Shown: positions 7,901-12,988 of the stretch, piece after piece | Layout of the letters: each line of letters opens with the position of its first letter | Position numbering within the stretch: the first letter of the stretch is position 1 | Assembly (NCBI GenBank): GCA_964436825.1 | Contig: CAYTEO010000042.1 | Location: 1 to 22,820, forward strand | Reading direction: 5' to 3' | DNA length: 22,820 bases | Source of the DNA: CAYTEO01 sp964436825 | GTDB lineage: Bacteria > Krumholzibacteriota > Krumholzibacteriia > LZORAL124-64-63 | The notes under the pieces: generated by a model | What the model saw: the letters and a program-made list of their open reading frames with translations, nothing else | Databases searched by the model: none | Told to the model about the DNA's origin: nothing | Position numbers and translations under genes: made by a program

Positions 7901-8314
7901 GACACGACGCAGCACCCGACGCACACCTACACGGCTGCCGGGACCTATGACGTGACGCTGATCGTCTTCGGCGCCTGCGGTTCCGACACCCTCGTGCGCA
8001 CCGCCTGCGTGACGGTCTCCGCGACGACCGGCGTCGGCGACGGGGTGCCGCGCCCGTTCGCCCTGGAGCCGAACTACCCCAACCCGTTCAACCCGTCGAC
8101 GACGCTGGCGTTCTCGCTGCCGGCGGACGGCCCGGTGACGCTGGAGGTGTTCGACGCGACGGGGCGGCGGGTGGCGACGCTGGTCGAGGGCGAGCTGCCG
8201 GCGGGCAGGCATGCGGTGACCTGGCGGCCCGTGGACCGGGCGTCCGGGGTCTACTTCGCGCGGCTGCGCGCGGGAGGGAAGACGGCGGTCACCCGCCTGG
8301 TGCTGCTGAAATGA
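4970..8314 (+). CDS. Secreted S8 subtilisin-like protease with six PKD domains and C-terminal sorting domain
   Basis: 1114 aa; start set by AAGGAG at 4958-4963. Order: signal peptide (about 1-25, ending near V-V-A-Q); propeptide (about 45-150, with V-M-V-R-L and a later D-V-E-I-A-E-P-D-W); S8 catalytic domain (about 150-515); six PKD domains (520-1018); C-terminal FlgD-Ig-like / T9SS-like domain (about 1030-1114, with N-Y-P-N-P-F-N-P-S-T). The catalytic triad is complete: D223 in I-I-D-S-G-V-D, H257 in G-H-G-T-A-C-A-G and S453 in N-G-T-S-C-A-T-P, with oxyanion-hole N350 in T-G-N-E-N. It should be an active extracellular or surface-attached endopeptidase, with the PKD stalk acting as spacer or substrate binder. 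It has its own promoter and a structured leader, and converges on a serpin gene across a shared terminator. Confidence 0.95.
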   Translation: MLSWRSSVLPIILLLLSCPILVVAQDGPASGRPFAPVQGGHVDAAPAQLPYAPDRVMVRLTPKAAGSVQAVVGDKRGDATVTTGLAGLDALLREVGARRLVRPYDLTARKNAKAAYGLDRVFACELDGPADVPSVAARLQASPDVEIAEPDWRAFPATVPDDPYYPDHWGHDNTGQLPSYDWGGTWNHTGPPIGTPGFDANADVAWGGSQGFGDPGTIIAIIDSGVDTGHPDLRLVAGYDFGDNDNDPMDNSADPGHGTACAGVAAAIADNGIGVAGAAGGCSIMPLKVADSQGYMYFSYIQNALHYAADNGADVASMSFGAAISSDPLTDASLQYAYDNGVTLCAATGNENASTISYPAINQYVIGVGAASPCGDRKRSSDRSNEVNPGVETDPNGYTCDGERWWGSNYGVDIPDAAGAVDVLGPTILPTTDISGGGGYQSGDYEPFFNGTSCATPYVAGVCALIKSLHPTWTPAQVRSKLVASTTDVVNVESGAGWDRYSGYGLVDAAAAVDMAGAQPPVASFTATPVSGCAPLVVTFTDASSGNITSWSWDFGDGSPADPNQNPTHTYTAPGIYTVTLTVTGPDGSDTLTQADLVTVDGPPTASFGALPTSGQVPLTVAFVDSSLGATGWLWDFGDGAPGTTSQNPFHTYSQAGTYTVTLIVTAPCGADTLTLVDMITVTAPPPPVSAFGADPTSGCAPLTVSFSDSSTGDITEWSWDFGDGSPADPNQNPTHTYTQPGVYTVSLTVTGPGGSDTATLTDLITVDGPPTAAFAATPVSGQVPLTVAFTDSSTGATGWQWDFGDGSPVDTTQNPTHTYDTAGTYTVTLVVTAPCGADTLTLVDLIDVVAPSAPVAAFGAEPTAGCAPLAVAFSDSSTGDVTGWSWDFGDGSPADTTQNPTHTYDAAGTYTVTLTVTGPGGSDSVTRTDLVTVAGPPTALFFAAPTAGPSPLAVSFSDSSAGATGWQWDFGDGSPADTTQHPTHTYTAAGTYDVTLIVFGACGSDTLVRTACVTVSATTGVGDGVPRPFALEPNYPNPFNPSTTLAFSLPADGPVTLEVFDATGRRVATLVEGELPAGRHAVTWRPVDRASGVYFARLRAGGKTAVTRLVLLK
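6527..8024 (+). repeat. PKD array: three copies of a ~501-bp two-domain unit
   Basis: Six PKD domains begin near 6527, 6776, 7025, 7277, 7529 and 7778. Each has W-x-W-D-F-G-D-G and H-T-Y. They alternate between two types. Type A (1st, 3rd, 5th) has G-C-A-P-L near its start and V-T-G-P-x-G-S-D near its end. Type B (2nd, 4th, 6th) has a Cys-free start and a C-G-A-D or C-G-S-D end. The type B starts are exactly 501 bases apart. The first and second B copies are almost identical in DNA around the C-G-A-D-T-L-T-L-V-D codons, indicating duplication of an A-B pair. Confidence 0.85.
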
Positions 8315-8343
8315 AACCCTGAGTGGACGACCGACCGGGTGAG

Positions 8344-8375
8344 GACGCCCCGTCCCGTGCCAGGGACGGGGCGTC
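8344..8375. terminator. Bidirectional terminator between the convergent subtilase and serpin genes
   Basis: A perfect 13-bp stem pairs GACGCCCCGTCCC (8344-8356) with GGGACGGGGCGTC (8363-8375) around a 6-base loop. It lies 30 bases after the subtilase stop and 5 bases beyond the serpin stop on the other strand. There is no clear T tract on either side, so it may act as a transcript-end stabiliser as well as a terminator. Confidence 0.75.
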
Positions 8376-8380
8376 GTCCG

Positions 8381-9625
8381 TCAGGCACCGGGATCGACGA
8401 CCCGGCCCAGGAAGAGGATCGCACCCGTGGGCTTGTGCCGGATCAGCAGCAGGAACGGCCGGTCGGCGCGGAATTCCACGGGCTTCACGGGCGGCGGGGC
8501 ACTGGTCATCTTCATGACGATGCCGGTGGCCGCGGCCGCCTCGGTACCCTGCTCGTCCACCTTCAGGAACGCCTTGTGGACGACGTCGGAGACGAACAGG
8601 TCGCGACGGCCGGTGATACCGCTCAGATCGGCCCTGGCGGTGAAGACGGTTCGCAGGCCCATGGCCGCCAGGGTGTCGCGCAGGAAGAACTGGTCGGTCA
8701 GCGTCAGCCGCGGCAGCCTGCAGACGACCGGTCGGGGGGCCAGGCCGGCGAGCCAGCCGTCGAGGGTCGCCGCGTCCAGGCGACGCTCCACGGCCGGCAG
8801 GCCGTCCGGCGTGGCGGGCAGCAGGACGACCATCCCGAAATCCCCGCCCGCATAGGTCAGCTCGGCGATCTGCAGCAGCGTGCCTGCCAGCTCGACTTCG
8901 GCGTAGGGGATCCGGCCTTCGCGGGACATCAGCGGCACGGGCCGCTGGCCGCCGCCGGCCAGGTGGAACGGCTCCTCGCGGGTCAGGGACGGGTCGAAGG
9001 CATGGGCCCAGTCGGCCAGGAAGTAGACGGCGTTGGTCAGCACCAGTCGGGTCTCGGCATCGACTGTCCCCGGCGGGAGCAGGTCGCGGATGCGGTCCTC
9101 GGTCTGCCGGGCGACCCAGTCGTTGATCGTGTGGCGGGCCCGCTCGGCGTCGCGGCGGTAGTCGACGGCGGCGTAGCCTCCCCTGTACCACCGCTCGACG
9201 TCGGCCAGGTAGGAAGGCAGCAGCCGGAAACCGTCCTGGCCCCAGAGCCGGTTGGCCGACCGCCACGTGACGCATTCGGGATCGCCGGGCCGGATGGCAG
9301 CGGCCAGGTCGTGCAGGGCCGGGTGGACGGCCCGCAGGTCGGCGGGCCAGCCGCAGACACCGGCCAGCTCTGCGGCCGTCTCGCCGCGGGCGCCCACGCC
9401 CAGCATTCCCAGGGCGAAGGTGAGGCTGGCCGGCGAGAAGAAGAGGTTGCCTTCCCGTCCCGCCAGCTGCCGGTAGAGGTCACAGGCGAAGGCACCGGTG
9501 GAGGCGGCGGCGTCGGCCGCCTTCAGGGGCGGTGGAGGCGGTGGCCCGGGGGCGCGGCTGCCGCCGCGGGCGTCGGCGTGGGGGGCCAGCGCGAGCAGGG
9601 CGGCCAGCAGGACGGCTCTGTTCAT
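8381..9625 (-). CDS. Serpin-family serine protease inhibitor, exported
   Basis: 414 aa. Start ATG 9625-9623 follows GGGGGAGAG; an earlier in-frame ATG lies upstream of the likely -10 box. A signal peptide covers about residues 1-20 (M-N-R-A-V-L-L-A-A-L-L), with no lipobox. The serpin fold is recognisable from N-L-F-F-S-P-A-S-L (early helix B), T-N-A-V-Y-F and the C-terminal F-R-A-D-R-P-F-L-L-L-I signature followed by G-x-I-L-F-L-G-R-V. The reactive-loop hinge is G360-T-E-A-A-A-A-T, the small-residue pattern of inhibitory serpins. Counting G360 as P15 puts P1-P1' at T374-S375, with K372 and M373 just before. The loop is about two residues longer than that of antithrombin, so the scissile bond is uncertain. 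The target is unknown. The convergent subtilase is an attractive candidate, since some bacterial serpins inhibit subtilisins. Confidence 0.93.
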   Translation of the reverse strand: MNRAVLLAALLALAPHADARGGSRAPGPPPPPPLKAADAAASTGAFACDLYRQLAGREGNLFFSPASLTFALGMLGVGARGETAAELAGVCGWPADLRAVHPALHDLAAAIRPGDPECVTWRSANRLWGQDGFRLLPSYLADVERWYRGGYAAVDYRRDAERARHTINDWVARQTEDRIRDLLPPGTVDAETRLVLTNAVYFLADWAHAFDPSLTREEPFHLAGGGQRPVPLMSREGRIPYAEVELAGTLLQIAELTYAGGDFGMVVLLPATPDGLPAVERRLDAATLDGWLAGLAPRPVVCRLPRLTLTDQFFLRDTLAAMGLRTVFTARADLSGITGRRDLFVSDVVHKAFLKVDEQGTEAAAATGIVMKMTSAPPPVKPVEFRADRPFLLLIRHKPTGAILFLGRVVDPGA

Positions 9626-9675
9626 CGATCTCTCCCCCCGGGGACGGCTGAAGCGATCACCACGATCACGCGCCC

Positions 9676-9681
9676 ATTGTA
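9676..9681 (-). promoter_or_regulatory. Probable -10 box of the serpin gene
   Basis: On the minus strand, TACAAT (9681-9676) lies about 50 bases before the serpin ATG. No good -35 box is seen at the right distance (GGAACC at best), so the promoter may need an activator. A direct repeat of CGATCAC (9654-9660 and 9663-9669, plus-strand reading) falls just downstream of the predicted transcription start and could be a regulator site. Confidence 0.35.
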
Positions 9682-9713
9682 CCCGCCGCGACACCGCCGG
9701 TTCCGGGCGAGGA

Positions 9714-11486
9714 CTACCTGATCAGCATCATCTTGATCGTTCTTCCCGCATCGCCGCCGGAGAGGCGCCCCAGGTACGGGCCCGACGGCAGCGCGCGCCC
9801 GTCGTCGTCACGACCGTTCCAGTGCAGCACGTGGGGACCGGCCGGCAGGCGCCCGTCGCAGAGGGTCGCCACCCGCTCTCCCCGGATGGTCAGCACATCG
9901 AAGCGGACCGACGACTCGCGGTCCAGCTCGAAGCGGATCTCCGTGCTGGGGTTGAAGGGGTTGGGCCGGTTCTCGTGGAGCACGAGCCGCGGCGGGCGGG
10001 AGGCGGCGTCGGTACCCAGGTCGAGGGCCAGGGTGTAGTGGCCGAGGGTCGTGTTCCCGCGCCAGTACTCGAAGTTGAACTCGGTGACGGGCAGGAAGGC
10101 GTAGCGGATGATCCCTTCCCACTGGACGCGCACGATCGGTACCGCGTTGGACAGTTCCCAGTAGTGGATGACGGTGCCGTCGGAGCTGAACGGGCAGCGC
10201 CCCAGCAGCACCTTGCCGTAGGCGTCGGCGGTCAGGTCGAGGTCGGGGATGTCGTCGTAGTCCTTCCCGTACCAGACACCGACCTGGGTGGTGGCCTGGT
10301 AGATGCGGACCGAGGCGCCGGCCAGGGGCGTGCCGCCCTGGTCGGTGATCGTCAGTTCGTTGTCGTCGGGCAGGTCCTGCAGGAACTCGCCCAGGTTGTA
10401 GGGCGCGTTGAAGTTGCCGTTGTGGGCGCGGTCGCCGGCGATCAGGTTCAGCGCGCTGGTGCTGTACTGGTCGATGTAGGTGTACTGGGCGTTCATCAGG
10501 CCCCGGTAGGGGGTGAGGTAGGCCAGGATGCCGCCGTCGATCCCCGGCATCAGGGGTGTGCCTGCAATGGGCGCGCCGTCCTCGGTGATGTGGATCTGGT
10601 CCAGCGCGACGTTGAAGCCGTAGACGTCCACCAGGTAGCGGGCGTGGCCCAGCTCGTGGAGCAACGACCCCTCGAAGTAGAAGGGGTTGTTGTCGCTGAT
10701 CGTCGTGTGGTCGCTGTACATGGACCCGCCCAGCAGGGTGGCGGGAAAGCCCCACATCAGGTCCACGGTCTTGTCCGAGGTGTCCGGGTGGTTGGTGGGG
10801 TAGTAGCCCCAGGCCAGGGGCAGGGCGCCGTCGGGCACGATGACGATCTTGTCGCAGCGGATCCGGTCCAGGACGCCGGAGGGGGCCTCGGGATAGACGG
10901 CGTCGGCGAACATGACGTTCCAGCGGGCGACGTGGCGCTGTCCCCAGTCCTCCCAGGAGTTGGCACCCACGCCCAGCTCGCTCTGGTACTGGTGGAAGTA
11001 GTCGTAGACGCTCTGTTCCACCCAGAAGCCGATGCTGATGGCGTCGGTGAAGACCTCCAGGGTGTTGTTCTGCTCGCTGAACTCGGTGACGGCGGCGCCG
11101 CTGTCGATCTCGAACCGCAGGACGTGCCGGTCGAAGGTCCACACCCACGGCAGCGGGACAGCGGTGTGGCTCCCGGCGGCGAGGGTCGTCGTCCCCGCCG
11201 TCAGCTCGACGCCGTCCAGCAGCCACCGGTAGTCGACGGTCTGGTCGGTGGGGAACCAGTTCCTGACCACCGCCTGCCAGACGACGGTGTCACCGACGGC
11301 CGGCCAGCCTTCCACGTCGGGTTGGAGACTGTTGGGAACGTAGTCCAGCTCGGGCAGGCGGTGGATCCAGCCCACGACCAGATCTTCGTCGATGGTCTGG
11401 GAGAGCAGCGGCGAGGTGCTCGTCGCCAGCAATGTCGCCGACAACAGGAAGCACGGCACCAGAGAACGCAATGTGCGCCTGGACAT
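9714..11486 (-). CDS. Secreted HExxH metalloprotease-like protein with C-terminal sorting domain
   Basis: 590 aa. Start ATG 11486-11484 is preceded by AGGGGG and begins a signal peptide (about 1-30). Residues 45-150 look like a CARDB/adhesion-type beta-sandwich (V-V-R-N-W-F, then F-S-E-Q-N-N-T-L-E-V). The central domain holds H277-E-L-G-H281-A-R-Y-L-V-D287-V-Y-G, a zinc-binding HExxH helix. Further on are P-Y-R-G-L-M-N and a carboxypeptidase-regulatory-like stretch (G-T-P-L-A-G-A-S-V-R-I-Y). The C-terminal 85 or so residues are a sorting domain (N-R-P-N-P-F-N-P-S-T, later W-N-G-R-D-D-D-G-R). The zinc motif resembles metzincins, but Y284 stands where they have glycine and D287 where they usually have His or Asp. 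It is probably an extracellular peptidase. Family assignment and activity are uncertain, and it could be an inactive or binding variant. Confidence 0.8.
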   Translation of the reverse strand: MSRRTLRSLVPCFLLSATLLATSTSPLLSQTIDEDLVVGWIHRLPELDYVPNSLQPDVEGWPAVGDTVVWQAVVRNWFPTDQTVDYRWLLDGVELTAGTTTLAAGSHTAVPLPWVWTFDRHVLRFEIDSGAAVTEFSEQNNTLEVFTDAISIGFWVEQSVYDYFHQYQSELGVGANSWEDWGQRHVARWNVMFADAVYPEAPSGVLDRIRCDKIVIVPDGALPLAWGYYPTNHPDTSDKTVDLMWGFPATLLGGSMYSDHTTISDNNPFYFEGSLLHELGHARYLVDVYGFNVALDQIHITEDGAPIAGTPLMPGIDGGILAYLTPYRGLMNAQYTYIDQYSTSALNLIAGDRAHNGNFNAPYNLGEFLQDLPDDNELTITDQGGTPLAGASVRIYQATTQVGVWYGKDYDDIPDLDLTADAYGKVLLGRCPFSSDGTVIHYWELSNAVPIVRVQWEGIIRYAFLPVTEFNFEYWRGNTTLGHYTLALDLGTDAASRPPRLVLHENRPNPFNPSTEIRFELDRESSVRFDVLTIRGERVATLCDGRLPAGPHVLHWNGRDDDGRALPSGPYLGRLSGGDAGRTIKMMLIR

Positions 11487-11572
11487 GATGGGAACCCCCT
11501 TTTGACCGGACGGAGCACCGATGGTGCGGGTTGCCGTCGCGGGGCGGGAAGACGGCATGGTGGGACGCGAGG

Positions 11573-11602
11573 ATCCTATCCCAATCGACAATGTGTTGTC
11601 AA
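11573..11602 (-). promoter_or_regulatory. Promoter of the metalloprotease-like gene
   Basis: Reading the minus strand, consensus TTGACA (11602-11597), an 18-base spacer and TAGGAT (11578-11573) form a good sigma-70-type promoter. It lies about 90 bases before the ATG at 11486. Confidence 0.6.
11587..11600. promoter_or_regulatory. Palindrome overlapping the -35 box, possible operator
   Basis: GACAA (11587-11591) and TTGTC (11596-11600) form a perfect inverted repeat with a 4-base spacer. The right arm lies within the TTGACA box of the minus-strand promoter. A protein bound here would cover the -35 element. The arms are short, so chance is possible. Confidence 0.3.
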
Positions 11603-11679
11603 GCGGCGACCGGTCGGGATGATCCCGGATCAGGAAACCTCACCAACAATCGTAGTTCGTGCGCCCGAGGGGTGGAATG

Positions 11680-11688
11680 TGGTATCAT
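11680..11688 (+). promoter_or_regulatory. Extended -10 promoter of the nuclease gene
   Basis: TGG-TATCAT (11680-11688) matches an extended -10 element about 50 bases before the nuclease start. No convincing -35 box is seen at the normal distance. The divergent metalloprotease promoter lies about 80 bases to the left, so the 254-base gap serves both genes. Confidence 0.4.
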
Positions 11689-11740
11689 TACGAGCTGGCG
11701 ACGCCGATGGCGACGCTTGTTGTTATCACCTGAGAGGGGG

Positions 11741-12943
11741 ATGATCTTGTCCGGACCACTGTTGCTGCGCCAGAGACTCGCCCGCCACGGTGCGGGCCTG
11801 CTGTTCGCCCTGCTCCTGCTGACCTTGACCGTCGCCTGGTCCGTTCCCGCGGTCCTGGCCGATCCTCCCGCCGGCTACTACGACAGTGCCGACACCACGA
11901 GCCCGGAGGCGCTGCGGGCCACCCTGCACGCGATCATCGCCTCGAGCGTCAAGATCCCCTACACCGCGTCGACCACCGACACCTGGGACGTCCTGGAACA
12001 GGCCGACCAGGATCCCCTGAACGGCGCGCACATCCTGGACGTCTACCAGAACCGGTCGTTCGTCAAGCACGGCGGCGGGAACACCGACTACAACCGGGAG
12101 CACACCTGGCCCAAGAGCTACGGTTTCCCTGACGACGGCTACGACAACAAGCCGTACACCGACTGCCACCATCTCTTCCTCTGCGACATCGAATACAACA
12201 GCGACCGCGGCAACCGCGTCTACGACTGGTGCGGCGGCGGTTGCACCGTCCGGCCCGCCGACGCCTACAACGGGGAGAGCGGCGACAACCTGACCCGCGA
12301 CGCCAGCCCGGTGGGGGTCTGGGAGACCTGGCCCGGCCGGCGCGGCGACGTGGCCCGGGCCCTGCTCTACATGGACGTCCGCTACGAGGGGGACGGCGGG
12401 GAGCCCGACCTGCGGCTGACCGACGACGTCTCGCTCATCGTCGCCTCCGCGACGGGCAGCAACGAACCGGTGGCCTACATGGGAATCCTCGCCACGCTGC
12501 TGGAGTGGCACCTGGAGGACCCCGTCGACGACAAGGAACGTCGCCGCAACGACGTCGTCTACACCTACCAGCACAACCGCAACCCCTTCATCGACCACCC
12601 CGAGTGGGTGGCCATCGTCTACCGGGACGAGATCGGCACGGGCATCGACGACCGGCCCGCCCTGCTGGCGACGGGGATCGAGAGCGTCTACCCCAACCCC
12701 TTCAACCCGTCGACGACCATCGCCTTCCGCGTGGTCGAGCCGTCCGACGTGCGGCTGGAGATCTTCTCCCTGGACGGGCGGCGCGTCCGCCTGCTGGGCA
12801 GCGGCCCCCGCGCCGCGGGCGAGTACCGGCTGACCTGGGACGGGCGGGACGACGACGGCCGCGCCCTGGGCAGCGCCGTCTACCTCTGCCGGCTGCGGGC
12901 GGGGGAGCGGGTCGATGCCCGGCGGGTCATCCTGCTGAAGTGA
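11741..12943 (+). CDS. Secreted endonuclease I-family nuclease with C-terminal sorting domain
   Basis: 400 aa from ATG 11741. The purine-rich GAGAGGGGG directly touches this ATG, so the in-frame TTG at 11747 is a possible alternative start with better spacing. A signal peptide spans about residues 1-38 (hydrophobic L-L-F-A-L-L-L-L-T-L). The nuclease domain (about 40-290) contains Y-N-R-E-H-T-W-P-K-S with E120 and H121, then T-D-C-H-H-L and Y-N153-S-D-R-G-N. This is the R-E-H-x-W-P / N-S-x-R-G-N signature of EndA/Vvn-type non-specific, metal-dependent nucleases, in which that His is the general base. The remaining 85 or so residues are a sorting domain (V-Y-P-N-P-F-N-P-S-T and W-D-G-R-D-D-D-G-R-A-L). 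It should degrade extracellular DNA and perhaps RNA. Confidence 0.92.
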   Translation: MILSGPLLLRQRLARHGAGLLFALLLLTLTVAWSVPAVLADPPAGYYDSADTTSPEALRATLHAIIASSVKIPYTASTTDTWDVLEQADQDPLNGAHILDVYQNRSFVKHGGGNTDYNREHTWPKSYGFPDDGYDNKPYTDCHHLFLCDIEYNSDRGNRVYDWCGGGCTVRPADAYNGESGDNLTRDASPVGVWETWPGRRGDVARALLYMDVRYEGDGGEPDLRLTDDVSLIVASATGSNEPVAYMGILATLLEWHLEDPVDDKERRRNDVVYTYQHNRNPFIDHPEWVAIVYRDEIGTGIDDRPALLATGIESVYPNPFNPSTTIAFRVVEPSDVRLEIFSLDGRRVRLLGSGPRAAGEYRLTWDGRDDDGRALGSAVYLCRLRAGERVDARRVILLK

Positions 12944-12975
12944 CGATTCCCGCTACCGTTCCGGTGTCCAGGCGC

Positions 12976-12981
12976 TACAAT
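12976..12981 (+). promoter_or_regulatory. -10 box of molybdenum hydroxylase operon 2, probably leaderless
   Basis: TACAAT (12976-12981) is followed by 7 bases and then the ATG at 12989. This is the same box-to-start distance as in the other hydroxylase operon. The 45-base gap after the nuclease stop contains no ribosome binding site. The -35 region is weak (TACCGT near 12954-12959). Confidence 0.45.
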
Positions 12982-12988
12982 TGGGCCC

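Noticed and set aside
6527..8024. Regular ~250-bp periodicity, considered as a CRISPR or DNA satellite
   Set aside because: The period is far too long for CRISPR, and the units translate in frame into PKD domains.
11531..11740. An N-terminal extension of the nuclease
   Set aside because: It would remove the signal peptide from the N-terminus and run through the predicted promoter. The residues lack family similarity.
9498..11744. A plus-strand frame of about 750 codons across the metalloprotease-like gene
   Set aside because: The minus strand has the signal peptide, HExxH motif and sorting domain. The plus frame is Val/Gly/Asp-rich noise and runs through promoters.
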